A DNA stretch of 64,000 nucleotides from Nocardioidaceae bacterium (lineage in GTDB: Bacteria > Actinomycetota > Actinomycetes > Propionibacteriales > Nocardioidaceae): the NCBI GenBank assembly GCA_030447865.1, contig JAUJOD010000001.1:606909-670908 (forward strand). Direction: 5' to 3'. This document shows, piece by piece, positions 35,943-45,578 of this stretch. Both the position numbers and the translations under genes were made by a program. The number at the start of each line of letters is the position of its first letter. The first letter of the stretch is position 1. The notes under the pieces were generated by a model. It was not told the origin of the DNA, made no database searches, and was given only the letters and a program-made list of their open reading frames with translations.

Positions 35943-37088
35943 TCAACCCTGCATGCGCAACGGCATGAGCAGGTAACGAAAGTCCAGGTCCGGGCTGGCG
36001 TCCGTGCCGGACATGCTGGCGAAAGCGGCGGGGCGCGCCGGTTGGGTCATCGCTATGTGCACGTGCGAGCCGGTGATGGCGCCGAGCCCGTCAAGGAGGT
36101 ACGTCGGGTTGAACCCGATCGAGATGTCCCCACCGCTGAGCGTCGCCTCCAGTGATTCCGAGGCCTGTGCCTCCTCACCGTTCCCCGCCTCAAGGGTCAC
36201 CATGCCGTCGGTGAAGGTGAGCCGGATGGGGGTGTTGCGACCAGCTACCAGGGCCACCCGCTTGGCCGAGTCGATGAGGGCCGCGACGTCGACTTGCGCC
36301 GTGATGTCTGACGTGGCCGGGAAAAGTTGCCGAACATTCGGGAACGCGCCTTCGATCAGCCGAGTCGTCGTACGCCGGTTGCCACCGGACGCTGTGGACT
36401 CGAAACCGATAAGGCCCTCACCAGACCCGGGGCTGCCCAACGCGATGCTGAGCTCGCCGCCTGCGGTGAGTGACCGCGCAGTCTCGGCGAGGACCCGCGC
36501 CGGGACCAAGGCGGTGGCCGTCAGGTCAGGCTGATCCGGTTGCCACTCCAACTCCCGCAGACTCAACCTGAACCGGTCGGTTGCGAGCAGGGACAGGGTC
36601 GACGCCTCAATCTCGACCTTGACACCGGTGAGGACGGGCAGCATGTCGTCGCGGCCGGCCGCCGTCACGGCTTGGCCGACAGCCGCGGCGAACATCTGTC
36701 CGTCGACCGTTCCCGCCACCGCCGGCATTTCCGGTAGGGCTGGGTAATCGTCGACCGGCATGGTCTGCAGGCTGAACCGGGAACTGCCACAGGTGACCGC
36801 GAGCTTGGCGCCGTCTACCGAAATGTCTACCGGCTTGACGGGAAGCGCCCGAGAGATGTCGGCGAGCAGGCGACCCGAAACGAGGACCTGGCCGTCATCT
36901 GCGACATCAGCAGGAACCGTCACGAGAGCCGACGTCTCGTAGTCGAAGCCGCTCAGGGTCAGGCCGTCGGCCCCCGTCTTCACCAAGATGCCGGACAGCT
37001 GCGGCAGTGTCCCCGGCCGGGCGGGGATGCTGCGGGCAGTCCAGGCAACCGCTTCGGCAAGGACATCGCGCTCGACACGAATCTTCAC
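35943..37088 (-). CDS. dnaN: DNA polymerase III beta subunit (sliding clamp)
   Basis: The 381-residue protein has three similar clamp domains. The start reads MKIRVERDVLAEAVAWTAR, and the end has NPTYLLDGLGAI and the YLLMPLRM tail that forms the partner-binding cleft. Two copies form a ring around DNA and tether the polymerase. The GTG start at 37086-37088 gives the normal N-terminus. The upstream 402-bp gap to dnaA contains the origin. The gnd-recF genes follow on the same strand 30 bp downstream. Confidence 0.98.
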   Translation of the reverse strand: MKIRVERDVLAEAVAWTARSIPARPGTLPQLSGILVKTGADGLTLSGFDYETSALVTVPADVADDGQVLVSGRLLADISRALPVKPVDISVDGAKLAVTCGSSRFSLQTMPVDDYPALPEMPAVAGTVDGQMFAAAVGQAVTAAGRDDMLPVLTGVKVEIEASTLSLLATDRFRLSLRELEWQPDQPDLTATALVPARVLAETARSLTAGGELSIALGSPGSGEGLIGFESTASGGNRRTTTRLIEGAFPNVRQLFPATSDITAQVDVAALIDSAKRVALVAGRNTPIRLTFTDGMVTLEAGNGEEAQASESLEATLSGGDISIGFNPTYLLDGLGAITGSHVHIAMTQPARPAAFASMSGTDASPDLDFRYLLMPLRMQG

Positions 37089-37490
37089 GACGGGGTCCCT
37101 CCTGTCTAGGCGGTGGTGAAACGGTGGTGGGAGCAGATACTGCCACTGGCACTGACGAGCTCACGCAAGGGTCCGACTTTCAGCGACGTATCCCCAGGAG
37201 CGGGTGGTAGGAGGTCTTGGTCAACTGTCATCTCGTTAGCTGTCCCATCGGGGTCGTAGCACACGTGGAAACTGTGGAGAACCGGCATCCGGCCAGTTCA
37301 CGGCGATCTCCATTGCGCACGTGGAGATGTTGACAACTCTGGCCAGCACACACAGGTAGGGGTCGCCCCCGGGGCCACGCGACCGACTGCGCAGATCGTC
37401 CCCACAGTCCACGATGAAAAGGAACAGGCCATCCACAGAGTTGTCCCCAGGGTGTGAAGAGGTTCCCAGTGGGTGGAGCGGACCGCCGCT
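37089..37490. other. oriC: dnaN-dnaA gap, probable oriC
   Basis: This 402-bp stretch between dnaN and dnaA has no gene and is the usual actinobacterial origin. DnaA-box-like 9-mers seen are TGTGGAGAA (37273-37281, reverse of TTCTCCACA), TCGTCCCCA (37397-37405), CCATCCACA (37429-37437) and TTGTCCCCA (37441-37449), with a further partial match at about 37327. No perfect TTGTCCACA is present. An AT-richer spot, GATGAAAAGGAAC, lies near 37413. Strand polarity of the flanking genes switches to the right of dnaA. Confidence 0.72.
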
Positions 37491-38912
37491 TCACTGCTGG
37501 CGAGCTTGCTGCTTGATGCGGTTGGTCAACTCGCGCACCTGGTTGTAGACACTGCGCCGCTCAGCCATGAGTTGGCGGATCTTCCGGTCGGCGTGCATGA
37601 CCGTCGTGTGGTCGCGGCCCCCGAACTGCTGCCCGATCTTGGGCAGCGACAAGTCGGTGAGCTCTCGGCACAGGTACATGGCGATCTGACGACCGGTCAC
37701 CAGCACTCGGCTCCGGCTGGCGCCGCACAGGTCGTCGATCGAGAGACCGAAGTAGGCAGCGGTCTGGGCGATGATGACGGCCGCCGTTATCTCGGGTTCG
37801 CCGCCCTCGGGGATCAGGTCCTTCAGCACGATCTCGGTCAACGTCAAGTCGACTGGTTGCCGATTGAGGCTCGCGAAGGCCGTAGCACGGATCAGGGCAC
37901 CCTCGAGTTCGCGGATGTTCGTCTGGATCTTGCTAGCGATGAACTCCAAGACGTCAGGCGGTGCGGTCAGCCGCTCGGTAGCTGCCTTCTTCCGCAGGAT
38001 GGCGATGCGGGTCTCCAGGTCGGGCGGCTGGACATCGGTGATCAGCCCCCACTCGAACCGGTTACGCAACCGGTCCTCCAAGGCGGCCAGACGTTTGGGC
38101 GGACGGTCGGAGGTGATGACGATCTGCTTGTTGGCATTGTGCAGCGTGTTGAAGGTGTGAAAGAACTCCTCCTGCGTCTGGATCTTGCCTTCCAAGAACT
38201 GGATGTCATCGATCAGCAGCACGTCGACGTCTCGGTAGCGGCGCTGGAACCCGGCTGCCCGGTCGTCGCGGATCGCGTTGATGAAGTCGTTCGTGAACTC
38301 TTCACTGCTGACGTACCGCACTCGTGCGCCGGCGAAGAGGCTGCGCACATAGTGACCGATGGCGTGCAGCAGGTGCGTCTTGCCGAGCCCTGAGTCACCG
38401 TAGATCAGCAAGGGGTTGTACGCCTTACCGGGAGCTTCAGCCACGGCAAGAGCTGCGGCGTGCGCGAACCGGTTCGATGAGCCGATGACGAACGTCTCGA
38501 AGACGTACTTCGGGTTCAGGCGGGTGTCCCGAACGCTCCCGTTGCCCTGGTTCCCGACGAACACCGCCATCGAGTCGGTGCGAGGCACACCGTTCGCCTC
38601 ACCCGGCCCAGCAGAGCTGACGGATCCCACCCCGTCCGGCTCTGGCTCCTCGAGGTCATCGTCAGCCAGCGCCGGGTCAACCGTCACCGCGAGCCGAACC
38701 GAGTAGCCGAGCGTTCGGCTGAGACCGTCTTCGAGCCGTGGACGCAATCGGCTTTCCAGCTGGGTGCGCGTGAAGTCGTCCGGCACCGCCACGATGGCGG
38801 TGTTCTCGTGCAATGTGACGGGCTGCGAACTGGACAGCCAGGCACGGTGACTGGGGGAGAGGTCGTCGACGAGGTGAGTCCACACTGCGGTCAGGTCGGC
38901 GCCCTGCGTCAT
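37491..38912 (-). CDS. dnaA: Chromosomal replication initiator DnaA
   Basis: The 473-residue protein has an N-terminal interaction domain, a linker, the AAA+ domain with Walker A GDSGLGKT (172-179) and Walker [10 protein letters not shown], and the C-terminal DNA-binding domain. The DnaA-box recognition helix is [15 protein letters not shown]. It binds the boxes in both flanking gaps and opens the origin. The ATG at 38912 is the usual start. It is the first gene of the leftward arm, and the rightward arm starts with rpmH. The linker (about 80-110) is acidic and short, as in this lineage. Confidence 0.98.
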   Translation of the reverse strand: MTQGADLTAVWTHLVDDLSPSHRAWLSSSQPVTLHENTAIVAVPDDFTRTQLESRLRPRLEDGLSRTLGYSVRLAVTVDPALADDDLEEPEPDGVGSVSSAGPGEANGVPRTDSMAVFVGNQGNGSVRDTRLNPKYVFETFVIGSSNRFAHAAALAVAEAPGKAYNPLLIYGDSGLGKTHLLHAIGHYVRSLFAGARVRYVSSEEFTNDFINAIRDDRAAGFQRRYRDVDVLLIDDIQFLEGKIQTQEEFFHTFNTLHNANKQIVITSDRPPKRLAALEDRLRNRFEWGLITDVQPPDLETRIAILRKKAATERLTAPPDVLEFIASKIQTNIRELEGALIRATAFASLNRQPVDLTLTEIVLKDLIPEGGEPEITAAVIIAQTAAYFGLSIDDLCGASRSRVLVTGRQIAMYLCRELTDLSLPKIGQQFGGRDHTTVMHADRKIRQLMAERRSVYNQVRELTNRIKQQARQQ

Positions 38913-38953
38913 CGGATCTCCACCACTCCTTCTCGACGGCGCTCAGCGGACGT

Positions 38954-38974
38954 GCATCCACACACTTGTCCACA
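38954..38974 (+). promoter_or_regulatory. Two DnaA-box-like sites upstream of dnaA
   Basis: GCATCCACA (38954-38962) and a perfect TTGTCCACA (38966-38974) lie three bases apart, about 40-60 bp upstream of the dnaA start. The second matches the high-affinity actinobacterial consensus and is the best box in the window together with the one at 21501. The position suits autoregulation of dnaA. Confidence 0.65.
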
Positions 38975-39233
38975 AGCTGTGCATATGTTGCTGGTTCCGC
39001 CCGAGGGCCGAGACGGCGGGGAAATCCACGGCGCGTGCGGGACGCTAACAACAGTTTGGGGGTGACTTCAAGCCGTTCTCCACAGGTTGCGCGGGAGAAA
39101 CTTTTGGTCTCGGCGAGTCCCACCGGCGTGTCGGCTTGCCATGGGACAGGCCGACGTCTGTCAACCGTCCCGGCGGCAAATGGCGCTCGCCGAGAGCGCC
39201 CACCTACCGCTCCTTGCCGTGGGACACCGCGGT

Positions 39234-39262
39234 TTGACCGAGCGGAGAGCGCCACGTACCGT
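39234..39262 (+). promoter_or_regulatory. Likely rpmH promoter
   Basis: TTGACC (39234-39239) is followed after 17 bases by TACCGT (39257-39262), matching housekeeping -35/-10 boxes. This leaves a leader of about 160 bases before the rpmH GTG, which is common for this operon in Actinobacteria. Confidence 0.5.
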
Positions 39263-39427
39263 GGAATGCTGGCTGGACCGACAGCCTGTCGAGTGCGAGC
39301 GCATCCGCGCCCCTTGGAGATCGACAAGTTCATTTGTCGACACCGTGGGAAGTTGGATCGCAGCCGGCTGCCGCGTCCGACATACCCGCCGCGCGGCGCG
39401 AACCTGACTACGGGAGCTGTCAACCAA

Positions 39428-39565
39428 GTGAGCAAGCGTACCTTCCAGCCCAACAACCGCCGCCGCAGCAAGACGCACGGCTTTCGGCTGCGGATGCGCA
39501 CGCGGGCGGGGCGCGCCATCATCTCCAGGCGCCGCCGCAGGGGCCGCGACCGGCTTGCTGCCTGA
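39428..39565 (+). CDS. rpmH: 50S ribosomal protein L34
   Basis: The 45-residue, very basic protein reads [19 protein letters not shown], then [21 protein letters not shown]. This is the complete L34 signature with the actinobacterial [17 protein letters not shown] core. It is part of the large ribosomal subunit. The GTG start at 39428 fits the family length. It begins the rightward operon rpmH-rnpA-yidD-yidC. No abnormality is seen. Confidence 0.97.
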   Translation: MSKRTFQPNNRRRSKTHGFRLRMRTRAGRAIISRRRRRGRDRLAA

Positions 39566-39586
39566 GTTCACCGTCGCTTTCACGTC

Positions 39587-39928
39587 GTGCTCTCCCGACC
39601 GCTTCGACTGCACGCCGCCAACGACTTTCGCGAGACTCTGCGGCAGGGTCGCCGCTGCTCGACGCGTACGATCAGCGTCCATGCCCGCTTTGACGACGCC
39701 GCTCCCCCTCCGCGGGTGGGGTTCGTCGTCAACAAGGCAGTCGGCGTCGCCGTACGGCGCAACCGGGTGAAGCGTCGGTTACGAGCGATCATGCATGCTG
39801 AGCTTGTCCATCTTCCTGGTGGTCGCATCGTCGTCCGAGCGCTCCCCGCCGCTGCCGCCGCCGACTTCGCGGAGTTGACTGCCGACATGACCAGGTGCCT
39901 CGACACGCTGAGGACCGAGCAGACGTGA
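39587..39928 (+). CDS. rnpA: Ribonuclease P protein component
   Basis: The 113-residue protein has the RNase P protein motif [23 protein letters not shown], which contains the conserved basic RNR box. The N-terminal F-x-x-x-x-x-G region ([12 protein letters not shown]) is also typical. It supports the catalytic RNA in cutting the 5' leaders of tRNA precursors. The GTG start at 39587 lies 21 bp after the rpmH stop. Its stop overlaps the next start in GTGA. Confidence 0.96.
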   Translation: MLSRPLRLHAANDFRETLRQGRRCSTRTISVHARFDDAAPPPRVGFVVNKAVGVAVRRNRVKRRLRAIMHAELVHLPGGRIVVRALPAAAAADFAELTADMTRCLDTLRTEQT

Positions 39929-40185
39929 GGCACCTGCTGATTGCGCTGCTCAGGGGGTATCGACTCGTCATCAGCCCGCTGTACGGCGACGTGTGTCGCT
40001 ATCACCCGTCGTGTTCGGCGTATGCACTGGAAGCGGTGCAGGCCTTTGGCTCGGTCAAGGGGTCGTGGCTCGCGGTCCGCCGTCTCGGTCGCTGCCATCC
40101 GTGGGCGGCCGGCGGCCTTGACCCCGTGCCGCCCCGCTTCAGTTGGCGGGTTCCGACGGCCGCGATGGGGAGGGAGCTCCCGTGA
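39925..40185 (+). CDS. yidD: Membrane protein insertion efficiency factor YidD
   Basis: The 86-residue protein carries the YidD signature: [30 protein letters not shown] and a C-terminal [16 protein letters not shown]. Conserved cysteines are in CRYHPSCS and RCHPW. It is thought to help the neighbouring YidC insertase. The GTG start overlaps the rnpA stop, and its stop overlaps the yidC start in GTGA, so translation of the three is coupled. Confidence 0.95.
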   Translation: MRHLLIALLRGYRLVISPLYGDVCRYHPSCSAYALEAVQAFGSVKGSWLAVRRLGRCHPWAAGGLDPVPPRFSWRVPTAAMGRELP

Positions 40186-41147
40186 TCGACTTCTTCGTGT
40201 CGATCGGGCACGCGATCATGGCGCCGTTGTACTACGCAACGTCGGGCGTGCTGATCGTCTTTTATAAGCTCTTCAACGGCTCGATCGGAATGGCTGAGGG
40301 CTGGGCCTGGGCGCTGTCGATCGTCGGCTTGACAATCGTCATCCGCACGTTGCTGATCCCGCTATTCGTGCGGCAGATAAAGAACAGCCGGAATCTCCAG
40401 ATGCTCCAGCCGAAGGTCAAGGAGCTGCAGAAGAAGTACGGCCACGACCGAGAGCGTCTCACCCAAGAGACGATGAAGCTCTACAAGGACACCGGCACCA
40501 ACCCGCTCGCCTCGTGCATGCCGTTGCTGCTCCAGATGCCGATCTTCCTTGCCTTGTTCCGGACCCTCAACGAGGCGGCGCACAACGACGGAGTCGGGCT
40601 GTTTGAGCAGGCCCGTTTTGCTCCGTTGGTCGAGTCGTTGGCGACCAGCGAGATCTTCGGCGCGGTGAAGATCTCTGACTCCTTCACATCGGCCGACTCT
40701 TGGCACGTTCAGCTCGTTGCAGGAATTCTCGTTGCGTTGATGACGATCACGACGTTTACGACGCAGCGGCAACTGATGCGAAAGAACATGCCCGAATCAG
40801 CGCTCACTGGGCAGTATGCGCAACAGCAGAAGATCCTCCTCTATGTGCTTCCCGTGGTTTTCGCCGTCGGCGGAATCGCCTTCCCCATCGGTGTGCTGCT
40901 CTACTGGTCGACGTCGAACCTCTGGACGCTTGGCCAGCAGTTCTACGTCATCCGCAACAATCCAACTCCGGGCACACCGGCATACGAAGCCAAGCAGGCC
41001 CGAGACGCGAACAGAAAAAAAGACGACGGTAGTGGTGAACCGGCTGCCTCAGCGTCCGGAACAGCAACGGCGGTTGTCGAGTCGCCACGGCCTGTCCCTC
41101 GTAGCCAACCGAAGAAGCAGACCCGCAGCCAACGCAAGGCCAAGTAG
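40182..41147 (+). CDS. yidC: Membrane protein insertase YidC/Oxa1
   Basis: The 321-residue protein shows the YidC pattern: a first helix ([20 protein letters not shown]), the core helices around [24 protein letters not shown], the charged [10 protein letters not shown] loop, [15 protein letters not shown] and a last membrane pair ending [20 protein letters not shown]. The C-terminal tail is basic (RKKDDG...QTRSQRKAK) and probably contacts ribosomes. The chosen GTG overlaps the yidD stop; the open frame extends 13 codons further but overlaps yidD. It inserts membrane proteins alone or with Sec. Confidence 0.95.
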   Translation: MIDFFVSIGHAIMAPLYYATSGVLIVFYKLFNGSIGMAEGWAWALSIVGLTIVIRTLLIPLFVRQIKNSRNLQMLQPKVKELQKKYGHDRERLTQETMKLYKDTGTNPLASCMPLLLQMPIFLALFRTLNEAAHNDGVGLFEQARFAPLVESLATSEIFGAVKISDSFTSADSWHVQLVAGILVALMTITTFTTQRQLMRKNMPESALTGQYAQQQKILLYVLPVVFAVGGIAFPIGVLLYWSTSNLWTLGQQFYVIRNNPTPGTPAYEAKQARDANRKKDDGSGEPAASASGTATAVVESPRPVPRSQPKKQTRSQRKAK

Positions 41148-41177
41148 CTCAGACCCGCTCGCAGAACTGGAGCCAAC

Positions 41178-41798
41178 GTGAATGAGACGACCGAACCCGA
41201 AGCTTTGAGCGCGGAGACAGTGCCGGCCGCAGCCGAGGGCAACGCGGAGACAGCGGCAGCCGGAGTTGACGCCCACCCCGAGACAGCGGCCGCCGGAGCC
41301 GAGACTCCTGGCGAGGCGGCGCCGGCTGGATCCGACCGGGTCAAGCGGCTGGAGGCAGAAGGCGACATCGCGGCGGACTACCTCGAAGAGCTGCTCGACA
41401 TCGCCGACCTGGACGGCGATCTCGACATGGACGTCGAAGGTGACCGCGCCGCTGTGTCAATCGTCGGCGACGGTCTCGACGTGCTCGTGGGTGCGGACGG
41501 TGAGGTACTCGAGGCGCTGCAGGAACTAACCCGGCTGGCCGTCTTCACCCAGACCGGGCAACGGTCGCGTCTTATGCTCGACATCGGCGGTTACCGCCAA
41601 GACCTGCGCAAGAACCTCGTTGCGCTTGCCCGCGAGGCCGGCGAGGAGGTTCAGGAGACCGGCGAAGCAGTGAAGCTCAGCCCGATGACCCCCTTCGAGC
41701 GCAAAGTTGTGCACGACGCGGTGGCGGAGATGGGGCTGACGAGCGAATCCGACGGCCTCGAGCCGACACGCTGCGTGGTTGTGCATCCGGCACGCTGA
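41178..41798 (+). CDS. jag: KhpB/Jag-type RNA-binding protein (KH and R3H domains)
   Basis: The 206-residue protein has an Ala/Glu-rich N-terminus, a KH-like domain (about 55-130, DLDMDVEGDRAAVSIVGD and LVGADGEVLEALQELTRLAV) and a C-terminal R3H domain (about 135-205, LSPMTPFERKVVHDAVAEM and the terminal TRCVVVHPAR). It lacks the Jag-N domain, as in other Actinobacteria. It binds RNA and influences cell shape and size in relatives. It starts 30 bp after yidC, continuing the operon. Confidence 0.93.
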   Translation: MNETTEPEALSAETVPAAAEGNAETAAAGVDAHPETAAAGAETPGEAAPAGSDRVKRLEAEGDIAADYLEELLDIADLDGDLDMDVEGDRAAVSIVGDGLDVLVGADGEVLEALQELTRLAVFTQTGQRSRLMLDIGGYRQDLRKNLVALAREAGEEVQETGEAVKLSPMTPFERKVVHDAVAEMGLTSESDGLEPTRCVVVHPAR

Positions 41799-41812
41799 CC
41801 GTCGTGGGGTCG

Positions 41813-41828
41813 CGTTTCACGTGAAACC
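41813..41828. promoter_or_regulatory. parS site 1 (ParB binding)
   Basis: cGTTTCACGTGAAACc matches the parS consensus TGTTTCACGTGAAACA at 14 of 16 positions and is perfectly palindromic in its inner 14 bp. It overlaps the presumed GTG start of rsmG. ParB binds here and the origin region is segregated. Confidence 0.88.
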
Positions 41829-42447
41829 CGAGGGCATGCCGGCGGCGGCGATTCTCGGCCTCTTCGGCTCCAGCTCCACCGTTGTCGAGTCCTACGTCGA
41901 CGTGCTGGCTGACCGTGGCGTCACCCGTGGACTGATCGGGCCCCGCGAGGTCCCGAGACTATGGGAACGCCACATCCTCAACTGTGCCGTCGTTGCACCG
42001 CTGTTCCGGACCGGCGCGACAGTGGCCGATCTCGGCTCTGGTGCAGGACTGCCCGGCCTCGTCCTGGCGATCGCCCGGCCAGACCTGCGGGTGACACTCA
42101 TCGACTCACTGCTGCGGCGTGCGACGTTCCTTTCCGAGGTGGTCGACCACCTGGGCCTGTCCGTCGAGGTCGTGCGGGCGCGAGCCGAGGAACTGCATGG
42201 CGCCTGCCGGTTCGACTACGTGACGGCCCGTGCGGTGGCACCGCTGGACCGCTTGGTCTGCTGGGCGCTGCCGCTGTGTGCGTCCCCAGGAGAAGTGGTG
42301 GCCTGGAAAGGGTCATCGGCCGAGCAGGAGTTGACCACGGCGCGGCCCGTGTTGAGAAAGCACGGCGCAGGGAGGGTGGAAATAGAGCGCTTCGGCCTGG
42401 GTGTGGTGTCGCCGCCTGCCACGGTGGTGCGGATACAGTCCTCGTAA
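41821..42447 (+). CDS. rsmG: 16S rRNA 7-methylguanosine-527 methyltransferase RsmG (GidB)
   Basis: The 208-residue protein has the class I methyltransferase motif ATVADLGSGAGLPGLVLAIA and LIGPREVPRLWERHILNCAVV, both characteristic of RsmG. FDYVTARAVAPLDRLV and VAWKGSSAEQE also match. It methylates G527 of 16S rRNA; loss often gives low-level streptomycin resistance. The GTG at 41821 lies within a parS site; ATG 41836 is an alternative. It lies between jag and parA as in most Actinobacteria. Confidence 0.93.
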   Translation: MKPEGMPAAAILGLFGSSSTVVESYVDVLADRGVTRGLIGPREVPRLWERHILNCAVVAPLFRTGATVADLGSGAGLPGLVLAIARPDLRVTLIDSLLRRATFLSEVVDHLGLSVEVVRARAEELHGACRFDYVTARAVAPLDRLVCWALPLCASPGEVVAWKGSSAEQELTTARPVLRKHGAGRVEIERFGLGVVSPPATVVRIQSS

Positions 42448-42466
42448 TCCGAAGGGAGTGCGCCGG

Positions 42467-43549
42467 TTGAAGCGGACGGATGTCATAGCCCGGCTGGGAT
42501 GGCCAGGCCGGGCGGCCGCGGCCTCCCGCGGCCTCGGGTGGCCGGCGCAGACCCGGTTCGGGACCGATCGGCCACGGGAAGAGCAGTCGGCGGCAGAGCC
42601 TGGGACGCCCGCACCTTCCATGCAACCGACCCGCCCTGCTGAAACGGCGGCCAACCCGCAACCCTCGCCCGCACCACCTGCGAATGTTTCACGGGAAACC
42701 GCGGTGGGAGCGGGTCCACCGGCCCACCGGGCCGATTTTCCCCGGCCAGCGCGCACCCGGGTGCTGGTGGTGGCCAACCAGAAGGGCGGCGTAGGCAAGA
42801 CGACGACCGCCGTCAACCTGGCTGCAGCGCTGGCGCAGTCGGGGCAACGCCTGCTGGTCGTCGACCTTGACCCGCAGGGCAACGCGTCAACCGCCTTGTC
42901 GGTGCTCCACTCGGAGGGGACGCCGAGCAGTTACGACGTACTCACTGGCCGGTTGCCGTTCGACCAGGTCACCGTCGAGTGTCCCGACGTACCCAACCTG
43001 TTCGTATTGCCCGCGACCATCGACCTTGCGGGAGCCGAGGTCGAGCTGGTGTCCCTCGTAGCCAGGGAGACCCGCCTGCAGAAGGCGCTGGACGGCCACC
43101 TCGCGGCGCAGGAGGCTCGCGGCCAGCGCTATGACTACGTGCTGATCGACTGCCCACCCTCCTTGGGGCTGCTTACCGTGAACGCGCTCGCCGCCGGGCG
43201 AGAACTGCTGATTCCGGTCCAGTGTGAGTACTACGCGCTCGAGGGCTTGACCCAGCTGCTGCGAACGATCGAGTCCATCCGCGACCATCTCAACCCGCAG
43301 CTGCGGGTCGCTGCCATCGTGCTGACCATGTACGACGCTCGGACGCGGCTGGCGGCCGGTGTCGCTGACGAGGTCCGCGGCCACTTCGGCGACGCGGTGC
43401 TCAAGACCGCAATCCCTCGGTCGGTCCGCATCTCGGAGGCGCCAAGCTACGGCCAGACCGTCTTGACCTATGATCCGGGCTCGCCTGGGTCACTGTCGTA
43501 TCTCGAGGCGGCCAGCGAGCTCGCCGCGCAGACCCGGGAGGCGTGGTGA
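42467..43549 (+). CDS. parA: Chromosome partitioning ATPase ParA (Soj)
   Basis: The protein (about 360 residues) has a Walker-type ATPase domain starting near residue 95: [19 protein letters not shown] (deviant Walker A with both Lys), [24 protein letters not shown] and [13 protein letters not shown]. The N-terminal extension of about 95 residues contains ANVSRET, the translation of a parS-like sequence. The TTG at 42467 has a GAAGGGAG site eight bases upstream; a GTG nine bases earlier is also possible. It forms gradients that move ParB-parS complexes to the poles. Confidence 0.95.
   Translation: MKRTDVIARLGWPGRAAAASRGLGWPAQTRFGTDRPREEQSAAEPGTPAPSMQPTRPAETAANPQPSPAPPANVSRETAVGAGPPAHRADFPRPARTRVLVVANQKGGVGKTTTAVNLAAALAQSGQRLLVVDLDPQGNASTALSVLHSEGTPSSYDVLTGRLPFDQVTVECPDVPNLFVLPATIDLAGAEVELVSLVARETRLQKALDGHLAAQEARGQRYDYVLIDCPPSLGLLTVNALAAGRELLIPVQCEYYALEGLTQLLRTIESIRDHLNPQLRVAAIVLTMYDARTRLAAGVADEVRGHFGDAVLKTAIPRSVRISEAPSYGQTVLTYDPGSPGSLSYLEAASELAAQTREAW
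42685..42700. promoter_or_regulatory. parS site 2, inside parA
   Basis: TGTTTCACGGGAAACC matches the parS consensus at 14 of 16 positions, including the TGTTTC half. The central G for T weakens the palindrome. It lies in the disordered N-terminal coding region of parA, where many Actinobacteria carry one. Confidence 0.75.
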
Positions 43550-44601
43550 ACAGTTCAAAGCGTGGGCTTGGCCGCGGGCTCGGTGCGCTGATACCCAACT
43601 CTCCGCACCCGTCCCGCTCGGTTGGCCGCAGGGTTCCGGAAAGCAGCGACGTGCCGCCTCGGCCGGATGGTCGACCGGTGGACGCGTCCGCTGTCGAGTC
43701 GGATGCGCCGCACGGATCGCCGGCTGCTAGGGCGCCGACGCCACCGCAGGACGTGCACTCGGCCGCAGATGAGTACCCGGGCGCGTACTTCACGGCGGCG
43801 CCGCTCGACGCAATTCGACCGAATCCCCGACAACCTCGCACGGTGTTCGACGACGACGCGATGAGCGAGCTGGTGGCGTCGATCTCGGCTGTCGGCCTGC
43901 TGCAGCCCATCGTGGTCCGCCCACGCGGGGATGGCCAGTTCGAGCTCGTCCTGGGCGAGCGCCGGTGGCGGGCCGCGCTGCGGGCGGGTCTGGATCACAT
44001 CCCGGCCATCGTCCGCGAGACAGCTGATGACGCGCTGCTGCGCGATGCGCTGCTCGAGAACCTGCACCGCGCCCAGCTCAACCCGTTGGAGGAGGCGGCG
44101 GCCTACCAACAGCTACTCGACGACTTCGGAAGCACCCACGACGAGCTGGCCGCCCGCATCGGGCGGTCCCGGCCGCACATCTCCAACACCTTGCGTCTGC
44201 TCAAGCTGTCGCCGACCGTCCAACGCAAAGTGGCGGCGGGGGTGCTGACCGCTGGTCACGCGCGCGCGCTGGTCGCGGTCGAGGACTCAGCCGAGCAGGA
44301 ACGGCTGGCCAGCCGAGCCATCGCCGAGGGCTTGTCGGTGCGGAGCCTGGAGGAGCTGGTCGCTACCGGTGACAAGACGTCGAGCCTTCCTCGGCAACCG
44401 CGCTCGAGGGTATCGGCGCCGGGCCTGACCGACATTGCCGACCGGCTCTCGGAGCGCTTCGAGACGCGCTGCCGGGTGGAGCTGGGCCGCCGGAAGGGCA
44501 AGATCAGCATCGAGTTCGCCTCGCTCGACGACCTGCACCGGGTGCTGGAGATGCTCGAACCACGGAGTCCCACCGAGGCGACAAGTCGACAAGTCTCTTA
44601 A
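43546..44601 (+). CDS. parB: Chromosome partitioning protein ParB (Spo0J)
   Basis: The 351-residue protein begins with the conserved [13 protein letters not shown], followed by a low-complexity part. The ParB domain has [39 protein letters not shown] (the CTP-binding GERRxR motif) and [14 protein letters not shown], with a helix-turn-helix around [19 protein letters not shown]. It loads at parS and slides as a clamp. GTG 43546 has the better spacing to GGGAGG; GTG 43543 is also in frame. The start overlaps the parA stop. Confidence 0.95.
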   Translation: MNSSKRGLGRGLGALIPNSPHPSRSVGRRVPESSDVPPRPDGRPVDASAVESDAPHGSPAARAPTPPQDVHSAADEYPGAYFTAAPLDAIRPNPRQPRTVFDDDAMSELVASISAVGLLQPIVVRPRGDGQFELVLGERRWRAALRAGLDHIPAIVRETADDALLRDALLENLHRAQLNPLEEAAAYQQLLDDFGSTHDELAARIGRSRPHISNTLRLLKLSPTVQRKVAAGVLTAGHARALVAVEDSAEQERLASRAIAEGLSVRSLEELVATGDKTSSLPRQPRSRVSAPGLTDIADRLSERFETRCRVELGRRKGKISIEFASLDDLHRVLEMLEPRSPTEATSRQVS

Positions 44602-45569
44602 CCGAAAGCGAGGGAGTGGGAGCGCTTGCGCCGCACCGCCCGTCGTACCAGCGAACTGACGACCTGGCCAACATCTAGACCGGCAGCCTCGATGGATAGC
44701 GGCGCCAGGGATGTCTCGGTCATGCCCGGCGCGACGTTCGCCTCGAGAAACCACACGGTGCCTTCGGGGTCGACGATCACATCGACCCGGCAGAAGTCTC
44801 GCAGCCCGAGCGCGCGATGGGCTGCCACCGCCACCTCGGCACACTGCGCGGCGGTCGCCTCAGGCAGCTCAGCAGGGACGACGAACTCGGTGGCACCTGC
44901 GGTGTAACGGGCTCGATAGTCGTAGACGCCGCCGTCCGGGCGGATCTCGACCGCTGGCAGCGCCTCGGCGCCGGCGGCCAGCTCGAGAACGGTCACTGCG
45001 ACCTCCGTCCCGGTGATGCAGCGCTCGATGAGCGCTACCGAGCCGTAGGAAAAGCAGTTCACCATCGCGGCCGGCAACGCCGCGGCGCTGGTGACCGCTG
45101 TACCGCCAAGGGCGGAGCCGCCGCTGGCCGGCTTGACGAACAACGGCAGACCCAGCCGCTCGACGAGTGCCTGCAGCACTGCCGTGGCACCGATCTCGCG
45201 AAAGGTGTCGGCACGCAGCGCCACCGAGTCAGGCGTGCTGAGCCCGGCCTCGCGGACGACGTGCTTGGCCACCGGCTTGTCGAAAGCGACCCGCGCGGCG
45301 GCTGGGGTCGACCCGACATAGGCCACGTCGGCCAGCTCGAGCACCTCCCGCAGCGATCCGTCCTCGCCCGCCGCACCGTGCAGCAATGGCACCACGCAGT
45401 CCGGCCGCTCCTGCCGAAGCAAGCCCAGCATGGCTGCGTCGGCGTCTCGCATGACCACCTCGAGGCCGGCGCTGGTCAAGGCATCGACAACCCGGGCACC
45501 GGAGCGCAAAGAGACGTCTCGCTCATGGGACAGGCCGCCCGCGAGGACGACGACACGCAGTCTGGTCAC
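44598..45569 (-). CDS. D-alanine--D-alanine ligase family protein
   Basis: The 323-residue ATP-grasp protein has [35 protein letters not shown] (family HGxxGEDG), [29 protein letters not shown] and a catalytic end [15 protein letters not shown]. These match D-Ala-D-Ala ligases, which make the dipeptide for peptidoglycan. The second half of the family motif N-x-x-P-G-M-T is kept. Its place beside parB and a PLP enzyme is recurrent in Actinobacteria. It could be a secondary copy with the main ddl elsewhere. It converges with parB, overlapping its end by 4 bp. Confidence 0.85.
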   Translation of the reverse strand: MTRLRVVVLAGGLSHERDVSLRSGARVVDALTSAGLEVVMRDADAAMLGLLRQERPDCVVPLLHGAAGEDGSLREVLELADVAYVGSTPAAARVAFDKPVAKHVVREAGLSTPDSVALRADTFREIGATAVLQALVERLGLPLFVKPASGGSALGGTAVTSAAALPAAMVNCFSYGSVALIERCITGTEVAVTVLELAAGAEALPAVEIRPDGGVYDYRARYTAGATEFVVPAELPEATAAQCAEVAVAAHRALGLRDFCRVDVIVDPEGTVWFLEANVAPGMTETSLAPLSIEAAGLDVGQVVSSLVRRAVRRKRSHSLAFG

Positions 45570-45578
45570 GGTTGCCCT

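Larger units (their letters stand above)
38913..39427. other. dnaA-rpmH gap with DnaA boxes and promoters
   Basis: This 515-bp gene-free stretch separates the divergent dnaA and rpmH genes. It has a perfect DnaA box TTGTCCACA at 38966-38974, a partner GCATCCACA at 38954-38962 and TTCTCCACA at 39076-39084. It must hold the dnaA promoter on the left and the rpmH promoter on the right. A short inverted repeat TCGACA...TGTCGA occurs near 39320-39340. The boxes close to dnaA suggest autoregulation or a second part of the origin. Confidence 0.65.
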
